From Telluribacter humicola (GTDB lineage Bacteria; Bacteroidota; Bacteroidia; Cytophagales; Spirosomataceae), in the NCBI RefSeq assembly GCF_017355935.1, contig NZ_JAFIQT010000007.1:124001-188000 (forward strand): a DNA stretch of 64,000 bases. The letters are read 5' to 3'. The translations under genes were made by a program, and so were the position numbers. This document shows, one piece after another, positions 26,489 through 34,220 of this stretch (positions are counted from its first letter, which is position 1; each line of letters opens with the position of its first letter). The notes beneath the pieces are model-generated. The model was not told where the DNA came from, did not search any database, and worked only from the letters and a program-made list of their open reading frames with translations.

Positions 26489-27961
26489 ATGCGCGACTAC
26501 TATAACGTAAAGATCAATATACCCGGCGGCATTGTATCACCGGGCACCCTGCACGATATCCTGTCGATGGCCTACGAAGCCAAAGTCCGGAAGGTTCGCT
26601 TTGGTGCCCGTCAGCAGCTGCTGATGACTGTGCACTACGAAGACATGCGTTTTCTGGAGCAGGACCTAAAAAAGAAAGGAATCAGCTACGAGTTGAATAC
26701 CGAACGGTACCCCAATATCATCAGCTCCTACTGCGCCGAAGAAGTATTCCGGACGGGTCAGTGGCTGAGCGAAAGCGAGTACCATACGGTTCTGGATGGC
26801 TTCGACTACCAGCCCCAGCTGAAAATCAATCTATCCGATTCGAATCAGAGCTTCACGCCGTTCTTTACCGGGAACCTGAACTTCATCGCTTCGCCCGTGC
26901 CTCACTTCTGGTACCTGTACGTGCGGCCCAAGCAGAGCAATACAGTATTTCGCTGGCGCGAACTCATCTACACCAATGATATTAGCCGCCTTGCCCGCTC
27001 CGTTGAGGAGGCCATGCTTTCGGAGGGACATCGGGGCGAGGAGTCGTTGCACTGGGCAGTAAGCAGCCAACGCAAATTTATTACGCAGCCTGCCACCGGT
27101 GAGGTAGAGCTACCTGACTTTACCCTCCCCTACTACGAGGGTTTCAACCGCTATGGACAGCGCACCTGGCTGGGCCTGTACCGACGCAATGAACAGTTTT
27201 CCATCTCCTTCCTGCTGGATGTATGCGCGCTTTGTCTGAAAACCCGCATTGGTGAAATCTGCATCACTCCCTGGAAATCACTGATCATTAAAGGGATTGA
27301 GGAAAAGGACCGGACGCAATGGAGCAAGGTACTGGGTCGGCACAACATCAATGTACGCCACGCCGCCAATGAACTGGCCTGGCAAACCGAAGACCACAAC
27401 AGCGAAGGTACAGAGCTCAAAAACTATGTAGTACGCCATTTTGACAAAGACGATACCCGCACTTTCGGACTGTGTTTTGGGGTGCAGACCCGCTCTAAGT
27501 CAGAGGTTTTCGGCTCGGTGCTGGTACGTAAGCGCCCTCTTCTCCAGATCGGCCAGTTGTCGCTTTTCAGTGTGTACGATATCTATTACACCGAAAATTT
27601 CAATCCTAACAGCCGTACCTATTACCTTTTCGAAAAAGGGCTTCTGAAAATACATGTTCCTGCCCAGCTGGAGCGTCTGTGTCACAAGTTCAGTGCCCGC
27701 CGGTATATGGAGAACCGGGAAGTAGTTCGATTCAATGAAGAGGATACAGTCGTACCCGCTGCCAGTCCTGCCGTGTACGGCCACCAGTGCTCCCACTGCC
27801 TGACTATCTACGATGAGCGCTATGGTGATGTACTTAATGATATACCCGCCGGAGTTTCCTTCGGGCAGTTGCCGGATAGCTACACCTGCCCCACTTGTGA
27901 TGCTCCTAAGACGCATATGCAGCTGGTAGAACTTGGCAGCGAGGTGGAGGAAATAGGGTAA
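26489..27961 (+). CDS. Siroheme-reductase-like protein without cluster cysteines, fused to a C-terminal rubredoxin domain
   Basis: Taken from the ATG at 26489 (490 aa); an upstream TTG at 26468 is less likely. Two ferredoxin-like half-domains of the nitrite/sulfite reductase kind are seen: near the N-terminus (GGIVSPGTLHDIL ... KVRFGARQQLLM) and at about 225-290 (TRIGEICITPWKSLIIKG). The C-x5-C and C-x3-C cysteines that hold siroheme-[4Fe-4S] are absent. The last 65 residues form a rubredoxin domain, CSHC near 433 and CPTC near 470. It is probably an electron carrier or partner for nitrate or nitrite reductase; activity is unknown. Confidence 0.85.
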   Translation: MRDYYNVKINIPGGIVSPGTLHDILSMAYEAKVRKVRFGARQQLLMTVHYEDMRFLEQDLKKKGISYELNTERYPNIISSYCAEEVFRTGQWLSESEYHTVLDGFDYQPQLKINLSDSNQSFTPFFTGNLNFIASPVPHFWYLYVRPKQSNTVFRWRELIYTNDISRLARSVEEAMLSEGHRGEESLHWAVSSQRKFITQPATGEVELPDFTLPYYEGFNRYGQRTWLGLYRRNEQFSISFLLDVCALCLKTRIGEICITPWKSLIIKGIEEKDRTQWSKVLGRHNINVRHAANELAWQTEDHNSEGTELKNYVVRHFDKDDTRTFGLCFGVQTRSKSEVFGSVLVRKRPLLQIGQLSLFSVYDIYYTENFNPNSRTYYLFEKGLLKIHVPAQLERLCHKFSARRYMENREVVRFNEEDTVVPAASPAVYGHQCSHCLTIYDERYGDVLNDIPAGVSFGQLPDSYTCPTCDAPKTHMQLVELGSEVEEIG

Positions 27962-28020
27962 CAGGTATAAGTGGGAGGAGTAACAAAGAAATAGTTTTTA
28001 TATTTTAGCGAAGAGAACCA

Positions 28021-28491
28021 ATGAACGTAATAGCCATCGAGACTCATTTCTTTAAGTTTGAAAGCGATTTTGTAGATACCTTCCGGTGTATCCCCATGAT
28101 CGTGCGGTACAAGCTTGATACCTGTGGTATCAAGCTGAAACTACCCGAGTGGGTGAAGCTGAGCGTAGAAGAAAAGGAGCAGCTTGCCTACCTCCCCTGC
28201 CACACCGAAGTCGAAGTTGCTGATTATCGGGAGTACCTTCAGGAACTGGTCAGACAACGTACGGGGTACGAGGCCAGTCAACTCCCTCCGGTAGATGCTG
28301 CCTGGGATATAATTAGTGAAGTACCCGATGAGATACAGCAGAAAGCGCTGGAGTGGGAATGCGCGTCCCTGACCCTGGACCAATGGCTGCAGCTCAATAC
28401 GCTACAACGCTTCGCGTTGGTGAAGCTGAGCCGCTCAGGACACGAAGGCAAAAACTTCCCGCGGGCGTTGAAGGAGTTTGGGATAGTGTAG
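28021..28491 (+). CDS. Nitrate reductase-associated protein (Nitr_red_assoc family)
   Basis: A 156-aa cytoplasmic protein matching in length and pattern the conserved nitrate-reductase-associated family (PF09655-type): IETHFFKFESDFVDTFRCIPMIVRYKLD at the start (residues about 6-33), a KLKLPEWVKLS segment and a C-terminal LTLDQWLQLNTLQRFALVKLS. The family is known only by gene neighbourhood with assimilatory nitrate reductases; its biochemical role is not established. It ends the plus-strand nitrate run, 59 bases after the rubredoxin-domain gene. Confidence 0.85.
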   Translation: MNVIAIETHFFKFESDFVDTFRCIPMIVRYKLDTCGIKLKLPEWVKLSVEEKEQLAYLPCHTEVEVADYREYLQELVRQRTGYEASQLPPVDAAWDIISEVPDEIQQKALEWECASLTLDQWLQLNTLQRFALVKLSRSGHEGKNFPRALKEFGIV

Positions 28492-28532
28492 ATATCTGTG
28501 GTTTATACTTAGACTACGAAATGCTGAGTGAT

Positions 28533-28553
28533 AAGGTACAGAATTTGTACCTT
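28533..28553. promoter_or_regulatory. Operator-like palindrome before the MNT/HEPN genes
   Basis: AAGGTACA-gaatt-TGTACCTT, perfect 8-bp arms, centred about 33 bases before the nucleotidyltransferase start. Toxin-antitoxin operons commonly repress themselves at such dyads; that this one does is inference. Confidence 0.5.
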
Positions 28554-28575
28554 CCGTAGAAAAACATAGGCAGCT

Positions 28576-28893
28576 ATGAGTACCTCTGAAATATTAGGAG
28601 TAGTTAGAAAGGAGTTAACAAAAGTATATGGTCCCCGGCTGTATGACGTACTCCTCTTTGGCTCTTACGCAAGGGGTACCCAGCATGCCGAATCAGATGT
28701 TGATTTGCTGATTGTACTTGACGAGGAGACGATATCTGTTGCCGGGGAAATAAGCCAAATCAATGAAGTACTTACACCTATGGCTATACAGGAAGGAGTT
28801 TTCTTCTCGGTCATGCCTGTTACCAAGGCGAAGTACCTACACTCTCAACTTCCCATCTATCAGGAAGTCCGCCGGGAGGGGGTTTCTATATAA
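28576..28893 (+). CDS. MNT-type minimal nucleotidyltransferase (antitoxin of an MNT/HEPN pair)
   Basis: A 105-aa protein with LLFGSYARGTQHAESDVDLL, that is GS-x10-DxD, the hallmark of the minimal nucleotidyltransferase fold (residues about 25-45). In MNT/HEPN systems this protein adenylylates and silences the HEPN RNase. A HEPN reading frame starts 2 bases after its stop. The pair sits between the nitrate genes and mobA, suggesting a later insertion into the island. Confidence 0.88.
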   Translation: MSTSEILGVVRKELTKVYGPRLYDVLLFGSYARGTQHAESDVDLLIVLDEETISVAGEISQINEVLTPMAIQEGVFFSVMPVTKAKYLHSQLPIYQEVRREGVSI

Positions 28894-28895
28894 CT

Positions 28896-29275
28896 ATGAT
28901 GCAGGAAGCCTATCAAGCTTTGGCGAAGGCTAGAGATAGCTTATCGGACACCACAATCATTCTTAAAATAGTCTAACGATAGCCGCTGTAAACCGAGGCT
29001 ACTACACCTTCTACTATGCCATCTGTGCATTGCTTTTTACGGAGGGTGTCTACACCAAAACCCACAAAGGTGCTATCATACAGTACAATCAGCTTTTTGT
29101 AAAAAACAGTCGTTTCCCCACCTACACAAGTCAATGGATTAGCGACGCATTTGCCTTGCGACAAGCTGGCGATTACGACTTCGATATTGAAATTGAGGAA
29201 GAGAAGGCTCAGGAGATTTTACGAAGAGCCGAGCAATTTATAAGGCTAGTTGAAGATTATATAGCTACACTTTGA
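28896..29275 (+). pseudogene. HEPN-domain toxin gene with a one-base frameshift
   Basis: From the ATG at 28896 the frame gives MMQEAYQALAKARDSLSDTT and continues until a stop just past an AAAA run (28965-28968). One extra A there restores a single frame that reads NSLTIAAVNRGYYTFYYAIC, then THKGAIIQYNQLFVK and ADYD-like LRQAGDYDFDIEIEEE to the stop at 29275. The restored protein would be about 126 aa, the usual HEPN size. Either the toxin is dead or phase-variable, or a base is missing in the assembly. Confidence 0.85.
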
Positions 29276-29281
29276 AGACCT

Positions 29282-29875
29282 TCAATCTGATCTACCTTCC
29301 AGATCAGATGGTGAGTTATAATTTTGAAAGGCTGACTGAAAGTCTTCCATTACTGGCATTTCTCCGGTATATCCCTCTTCTAATATCTGCTTAAGACCAG
29401 AGTGTTTGAGCTCACCCTCCTGAAGCTTCTCTAATAAATGCGCCAGGAGTTGTGCCGAATATATACCCGGTAGCGGCTGCCATCGTGCCTCATCCCTGAA
29501 AGCCCAGGCGGTACAGTCTGGATTAGCTTTATAGAAGTCGATAAGATTAGACAAGATACCAGCCGTCATATCCGGCATGTCGCAGGGCAGTACCAGCCAG
29601 TCCCGATCCGGGTGGTGCTGGTGGGCCGAAAGCATTCCCTTCAGAGGCCCCCCCACGGGAAGATCCGCGTCTGTGATCAGCTCGAACGGGGGTTGGATCA
29701 ACTCTGAATAAGACTCTAACTGAGCCTCACGCACCACTACGGTTACAGGCAGGTACAGGCTTTCCAGCAGTCGAGCTGCCCGAACTACCCAAGGCTTCTG
29801 ATCCGTAATCAAAAGTCCTTTGTCCTGCCCCATCCGGCGGCTCTCTCCCCCACTAAGTACCAGTCCGTGTAGCAT
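29282..29875 (-). CDS. mobA: Molybdenum cofactor guanylyltransferase
   Basis: A 197-aa protein with the nucleotide-binding start LVLSGGESRRMGQDKG (LxGGxSxRMGxDK), then DADLPVGGPLKGML and LVLPCDMPDM, all MobA signatures. It attaches GMP to molybdopterin to form the bis-MGD cofactor required by the nitrate reductase encoded at 22780-26364. It points away from the nitrate reductase genes and is followed (5') by the precorrin-2 dehydrogenase gene on the same strand, so both cofactor genes may share a transcript. Confidence 0.93.
   Translation of the reverse strand: MLHGLVLSGGESRRMGQDKGLLITDQKPWVVRAARLLESLYLPVTVVVREAQLESYSELIQPPFELITDADLPVGGPLKGMLSAHQHHPDRDWLVLPCDMPDMTAGILSNLIDFYKANPDCTAWAFRDEARWQPLPGIYSAQLLAHLLEKLQEGELKHSGLKQILEEGYTGEMPVMEDFQSAFQNYNSPSDLEGRSD
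29285..29309. terminator. Hairpin at the junction of the convergent HEPN and mobA genes
   Basis: ATCTGATCT and AGATCAGAT (9-bp arms, 7-nt loop) lie within the last codons of mobA, where the two genes end only 6 bases apart. There is no T run; it may act as a weak end signal for the HEPN transcript. Confidence 0.35.
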
Positions 29876-29882
29876 GTGTTTG

Positions 29883-30003
29883 AATTGTCGATTTTTGAGT
29901 GCGAATTTTCGATTGTATGTAAACGCAGAGGTAAAGAGAGTATTTCACAGAGGTACACTGAGTATTTCCAAATTCGAAACTTTGCATTCTACAATCGAAA
30001 ATT
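29883..30003. repeat. MITE-like inverted-repeat element between mobA and the siroheme gene
   Basis: The gap is almost filled by a 121-base element with imperfect terminal inverted repeats (29883-29917 against 29969-30003, about 26 of 35 positions by hand). It includes perfect 14-bp arms AATTTTCGATTGTA and TACAATCGAAAATT (29904-29917, 29990-30003). Inside are two 20-base direct repeats starting CAGAGGTA at 29926 and 29948 (17 of 20 identical). It could be a small non-autonomous element or a folded RNA. Confidence 0.55.
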
Positions 30004-30004
30004 A

Positions 30005-30661
30005 TTACTCTTCTCCTTTCCTGCTTTCCTCCGCAGCAGCGGGAGGCGCCGCTGCCACGGTGGCTCCTCCGGCCGCCTTTTCTCCTTTACTAACCAGTAC
30101 TTCCGTGATACGGTTTAGCTCTTCTACCTTATAGGCAAAGTCGCCCCTAAGCAGTTCGCGTACTTCGCGGAGTTGCTGCATGGCAGTTTCCAGGTCGTCA
30201 GGAAGGGCCTCGGTTAGTACTTCGCGCAGGCGCTTGGCCAGCGTAGGCGACATGCCATTGGTAGAGATCGCTACCTTAAGATTTCCCTTCTTTACCACCG
30301 ATGATAAATAGAAGTCGCAGTAGTCGGGAGTATCAGCCACGTTGGCAAGGATATGACGGCTGCGGGCCACTGCCTTGATTCGCTTGTTCTCCTCCTTATC
30401 ATTGGTAGCCACTATCACCAGGTCCTTCTCGTCCAGATCGTAGTCTTCGAACCTTCTCTCAATCAGCGTAACACGAGGCTTCTCACTGGCTATTGTACGA
30501 ATCTCGTCCCGAATTTCGGGTGCTACCAGCGTGATGGTAGCCTCGGGAGCATTGTCCAGTACCGCAGTGATTTTTTCCAGCCCTACGTAGCCACCTCCTA
30601 CGATGAGCGTGTGCAAGTCCTCATTGTTGAGCTTTAGAAAAATGGGAAACAGGTTATTCAT
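30005..30661 (-). CDS. Precorrin-2 dehydrogenase / sirohydrochlorin ferrochelatase (CysG N-terminal or Met8 type)
   Basis: A 218-aa protein starting with LFPIFLKLNNEDLHTLIVGGG, the NAD-binding GGG motif of siroheme synthases, followed by VTLIERRFEDYDLDEKDLVIVATND, NVADTPDYCDFYLSSVVKKG and AISTNGMSPTLAKRLRE. It oxidises precorrin-2 and inserts iron to make siroheme for NirB, completing the route begun by CobA. The last 25 residues are an Ala/Glu-rich low-complexity tail. The GGG motif is followed by YVGLEK where many relatives have VAxRK. Confidence 0.92.
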   Translation of the reverse strand: MNNLFPIFLKLNNEDLHTLIVGGGYVGLEKITAVLDNAPEATITLVAPEIRDEIRTIASEKPRVTLIERRFEDYDLDEKDLVIVATNDKEENKRIKAVARSRHILANVADTPDYCDFYLSSVVKKGNLKVAISTNGMSPTLAKRLREVLTEALPDDLETAMQQLREVRELLRGDFAYKVEELNRITEVLVSKGEKAAGGATVAAAPPAAAEESRKGEE

Positions 30662-30786
30662 TGCCTTCTGTCGGTTTTATCAGGATAAAACTACAACATT
30701 GTTTTAATGAAAAGATTCCTGCCTCCCTTTTTCTGCAACCTTCAACACCAATTCTTATAGGTACTATAACAAACTCATTATAATGG

Positions 30787-31395
30787 CTACTTAGGCTCCT
30801 CCGTGCGCATGTAGTCCAGCTTTGAATTATCCTCGAACCGGATTCTCCAGATGGTCTTACCGTTCTCATTGACAATTTCGTAGTTGTTGTACTCAGCTTT
30901 GTAGTTGGGATACAGATCCTCTGATCCGTAGATCTTTTTCTCCCCGTAGCCGGGTGACTGACTGGTTCCGCATGAACTGTACCGACGATAGTACCCACTG
31001 GCAGCGTAGAAAGTAAAGGTTTTTTTCTGGATATCGAATACGACGGTACCTTTGCGGTAGCCCAGGATCTGATCGCGGCAGTAGGTGCTGTTCTTGGTCC
31101 AGTAGAAGTACTGCTCGGCATCACCCTTGTCGTTGACAAACCGGTACCCGGTTGCTACCTCATTGGCATTGCCACCGTAGCTGCCATCGTACTTGGTAAA
31201 ATTGGTCATCGAGAACGTCCCTACATGCCAGTAAGCTCCTACCAGCTCGGTGGGTACTTTAGAACGTGGATTGTTTCCAAACCCACCGGGCTCTAATGGT
31301 GAACCTTCACCACCGCTTTCCTGGCAACTCATAATGAAGAAACTGAACACCCCCAGAACCAGGGCTAACTGCGAAAGGAGAAATACTTTTTTCAT
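30787..31395 (-). CDS. Lipoprotein of unknown function
   Basis: A 202-aa protein with a lipoprotein signal (FFIMSCQES). After a Gly/Pro-rich linker the mature domain is beta-rich and aromatic (ELVGAYWHVGTFSMTNF, YFYWTKNSTYCRDQ, FTFYAASGYYRRYSSCG), with the two Cys of these segments possibly forming a disulfide. No family is recognised. It is co-directional with the siroheme gene but separated by 125 bases; its neighbours do not point to a role. Confidence 0.7.
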   Translation of the reverse strand: MKKVFLLSQLALVLGVFSFFIMSCQESGGEGSPLEPGGFGNNPRSKVPTELVGAYWHVGTFSMTNFTKYDGSYGGNANEVATGYRFVNDKGDAEQYFYWTKNSTYCRDQILGYRKGTVVFDIQKKTFTFYAASGYYRRYSSCGTSQSPGYGEKKIYGSEDLYPNYKAEYNNYEIVNENGKTIWRIRFEDNSKLDYMRTEEPK

Positions 31396-31625
31396 GGCTA
31401 TTAGATATAGATAAAAACTTTTGACAAAAGTGCAGGATAGGCTCTGCTCACCAAAGTCACACCGGACTGAGTTGTAGCTTTTAGCGTATCAACCGTCAAA
31501 ATTGAACTATTAGTTGAAACCAGTATACTAGTACTGAACCAACTGCACCTTTTTATCCGTTATTTTCATGGATTAACTATATACTATTCCTCCGGTGGGA
31601 GTCACTGATTTTCATACTTTCGCCG

Positions 31626-31633
31626 TACCTTTG
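31626..31633 (+). promoter_or_regulatory. Candidate -7 element abutting the ABC-F start codon
   Basis: TACCTTTG ends 4 bases before the ATG at 31638. If used, transcription would begin at or next to the start codon, giving a leaderless message. No clear -33 box is seen. Confidence 0.4.
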
Positions 31634-31637
31634 TCCT

Positions 31638-33572
31638 ATGATTGCGATAACCAACCTCGATTACTACCTAGGCGACCGTGCTCTTTATGAAGGTGCTTCG
31701 CTGCATATTAAGCCCAAGCAGAAAATTGGACTCATCGGTCTGAACGGAACGGGCAAATCAACCCTGCTGCGACTGATCATTGGTGAATACCAGCCCGACG
31801 GGGGCAGTATCTCCAAATCCGGTGACTGTAGCATTGGATTTCTAAATCAGGATCTGCTCTCCTACCAGAGCGACGACTCTATCCTGTCAGTGGCGATGCA
31901 GGCCTTCGAGCGGCAGAACCATCTACAGGTACAGATGGATAAGATCCTGCACGACATGGAGCACAACTACCGCGACGAACTCGTGGACAAACTGGCCCGT
32001 GTACAGGATGAATTCGAAGCACTGGATGGCTACACCATCCAGTCTAAGGCTGAGGCCATTCTGGAAGGTCTGGGCTTTTCGACCGACGATCTGCACCGGC
32101 CCCTTCGTCTGTTCTCGGGAGGTTGGCGTATGCGGGTAATGCTGGCCAAGCTACTTCTGCAGAAGCCCTCACTACTCATGCTTGATGAGCCTACCAACCA
32201 CCTGGACCTTCCCTCTATCCAGTGGGTTGAAAAATACGTACAGAGTTATGAAGGTGCCGTTATAGTAGTTTCACACGATAGGGAGTTTCTGGATAATGTG
32301 GTGGATACCATCGTAGAAGTATCAGGTGCTAAATTGAATCTGTATTCGGGTAATTATTCCTTCTATCTGGAAGAAAAAGCTCTTCGTAATGAAATACAGC
32401 GTGGTGCCTACGAAAACCAGCAGGCTAAGATTCGCCAGACGGAGCGCTTCATTGAGCGCTTTAAGGCCAAGGCCAGTAAGTCACGCCAGGTACAGAGCCG
32501 GGTGAAGTCGCTGGAACGGATGGACTATGTAGATGAAGTACTGGACGAAAATGCCCGTGTACACTTCCGATTCCAGTTTACGACGCAACCGGGACGTCAC
32601 GTACTCCAGCTGGAAAATGCCTCCAAAGCGTACGGCGAGAAGGTAATTCTAGACCACACTAACATCAGTATGGAGCGTGGTGATAAGATAGCACTGATCG
32701 GAGCCAACGGACGAGGTAAGTCTACCGCGTTACGCGTGGTAGCCGGTACTGAGCCTATTGATGGCGTGCGCCGTTTGGGTCACAACGTATCGTTTACGTT
32801 CTACGCGCAGCACCAGCTAGAGTCGCTGAACGTAGAGCACAACCTCATCGAAGAGCTGAAGTACGCCAACCCGACCAAGACCGAAACTGAACTCAGAACA
32901 GTACTGGGTTGCTTTCTGTTCTCGGGTGACGATGTATTCAAGAAGATCAAGGTCTTATCGGGAGGAGAAAAGTCGCGTGTGGCGCTGGCGAAAGTACTGC
33001 TGTCGCAGGCTAACTTCCTGCTGCTTGATGAGCCTACCAACCACCTCGACATGCAGTCGGTGAATATCCTGATCCAGGCGCTGCAGCAGTACGAGGGTAG
33101 TTATATCGTGGTTTCGCACGACCGTTATTTTGTAGAGAGTATTGCGAATAAAATCTGGTACATCGAAGATCATCAGATCAAAGAGTACCCGGGTACATTC
33201 GAAGAATATAATATCTGGCTGGAAGAGCGTGGCATGCAGTCGGCTATAAGCGATAAGTCGGTTGTGAGCAGTGCACCACCGCAGGTAAAACCTTCGCAGC
33301 CAGTCGAACCTAAGAAGACTAGTTCAAATGGCGAAAGTCAGAAAGCTCTGAAACAAGCTCAGAAGCAAGTAGAGGAACTGGAGGCAAAGATCACTGAGCT
33401 GGAGAAGCGGAAAAAAGAATTGGAAGCCAAGCTGGCCGATCCCAGCTCGTACCACGAAAAAGAGACTCTGAATAAGCTCAACGACGACTACGCCCATACT
33501 AAGAAAAAGCTGGCCGCTACGACCGAAGCCTGGGAAGTAGCCATGCTGGAAGTAGAGGAACTGGCGGGGTAG
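31638..33572 (+). CDS. ABC-F family ATP-binding protein
   Basis: A 644-aa soluble protein with two ATPase domains and no membrane segments: Walker A GLNGTGKST, signature FSGGWRMR and Walker B LLMLDEPTNHLD in the first; GANGRGKST, LSGGEKSR and LLLDEPTNHLD in the second. The linker between them (about 240-320) is charged and helical, and the end (about 570-640) is a coiled coil, as in Uup/YdiF-type members. ABC-F proteins act on ribosomes; whether this one gives antibiotic protection or serves translation quality control cannot be told. Confidence 0.95.
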   Translation: MIAITNLDYYLGDRALYEGASLHIKPKQKIGLIGLNGTGKSTLLRLIIGEYQPDGGSISKSGDCSIGFLNQDLLSYQSDDSILSVAMQAFERQNHLQVQMDKILHDMEHNYRDELVDKLARVQDEFEALDGYTIQSKAEAILEGLGFSTDDLHRPLRLFSGGWRMRVMLAKLLLQKPSLLMLDEPTNHLDLPSIQWVEKYVQSYEGAVIVVSHDREFLDNVVDTIVEVSGAKLNLYSGNYSFYLEEKALRNEIQRGAYENQQAKIRQTERFIERFKAKASKSRQVQSRVKSLERMDYVDEVLDENARVHFRFQFTTQPGRHVLQLENASKAYGEKVILDHTNISMERGDKIALIGANGRGKSTALRVVAGTEPIDGVRRLGHNVSFTFYAQHQLESLNVEHNLIEELKYANPTKTETELRTVLGCFLFSGDDVFKKIKVLSGGEKSRVALAKVLLSQANFLLLDEPTNHLDMQSVNILIQALQQYEGSYIVVSHDRYFVESIANKIWYIEDHQIKEYPGTFEEYNIWLEERGMQSAISDKSVVSSAPPQVKPSQPVEPKKTSSNGESQKALKQAQKQVEELEAKITELEKRKKELEAKLADPSSYHEKETLNKLNDDYAHTKKKLAATTEAWEVAMLEVEELAG

Positions 33573-33604
33573 TTTCTTTGGGAAGGAGGAAGGGAAGAAA
33601 GGAT

Positions 33605-33647
33605 AAAAGCAGTAAAGGGAGTCGTAGTGGCTCCCTTTACTGCTTTT
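33605..33647 (+). terminator. Rho-independent terminator after the ABC-F gene
   Basis: Perfect 17-bp stem (33605-33621 with 33631-33647), 9-nt loop, T4 at the end. The purine-rich repeat at 33580-33603 lies directly in front. Confidence 0.9.
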
Positions 33648-33666
33648 GAACTAGCTATTAATATAG

Positions 33667-33698
33667 TTTATCTAAACTGCTTTCTTGTATTATCTTTG
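33667..33698 (+). promoter_or_regulatory. Candidate promoter of the DUF4258/YgiT pair
   Basis: TTTA at 33667-33670 and TATCTTTG at 33691-33698, 20 bases apart. The -7 element ends 5 bases before the ATG, again implying a nearly leaderless message. Confidence 0.45.
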
Positions 33699-33703
33699 TA
33701 AAG

Positions 33704-33985
33704 ATGGTTTGTCAATCAACGAAATTTAGTGACCATGCTATTATGAAAATGTTTCAAAGAGGCATTGGTGTTGATGACGTAGAAACTATCATCAAAGCTG
33801 GAGAGGTTAATCGCTCATATCCTGATGACAAACCATATCCGAGTGTGTTGTTGTTAGATTTTAAAAATCAACAGCCCATTCATGTTATGCTTGCGCAGGA
33901 TGAAACAGGGAACTGTGTAGTTATCACCACCTATATTCCTGACTTGACTATTTGGGAAATGGGTTTCAGGAACAAAATAAAATAG
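33704..33985 (+). CDS. DUF4258 protein, likely toxin of a small toxin-antitoxin pair
   Basis: A 93-aa protein with the DUF4258 pattern: FSDHAIMKMFQRGIGVDDVE near the start, GEVNRSYPDDKPYPSVLLL in the middle and CVVITTYIPDLTIWE near the end. The family resembles RelE/MqsR-type folds and often precedes YgiT zinc-finger proteins, as it does here (5 bases apart). RNase toxicity is inference from the pairing. Codon use looks AT-richer than in neighbouring genes, in line with a mobile module. Confidence 0.82.
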   Translation: MVCQSTKFSDHAIMKMFQRGIGVDDVETIIKAGEVNRSYPDDKPYPSVLLLDFKNQQPIHVMLAQDETGNCVVITTYIPDLTIWEMGFRNKIK

Positions 33986-33990
33986 CTACT

Positions 33991-34218
33991 ATGAATTGCC
34001 AACTTTGCAAAGAGGGGACCACTGAAGCAGGTCACGTAACTGTAACATTAGAAAGAGGTACTTCTCTGATTATCATTAAGGAGGTACCTGCTCAAGTCTG
34101 CATAAACTGCGGCCACTACTACCTGGATGCTGACATTGCCCGTCAAGTGTTACAAAAAGGAGAAGAGGCCATCCAGAAAGGTGCCGAATTGGAAATCGTC
34201 AAACTACAGGCGGCTTAA
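33991..34218 (+). CDS. YgiT-type zinc-finger protein, likely antitoxin
   Basis: 75 aa from the ATG at 33991; an upstream start at 33952 would overlap the DUF4258 gene and is less likely. It has CQLC near the start and CINC at mid-protein, forming a Zn-binding CxxC pair as in MqsA/YgiT N-terminal domains, then GHYYLDADIARQV. It lacks the DNA-binding HTH of full MqsA. Its stop is 2 bases from the convergent Uma2 gene, leaving no room for a terminator. Confidence 0.82.
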   Translation: MNCQLCKEGTTEAGHVTVTLERGTSLIIIKEVPAQVCINCGHYYLDADIARQVLQKGEEAIQKGAELEIVKLQAA

Positions 34219-34220
34219 CC

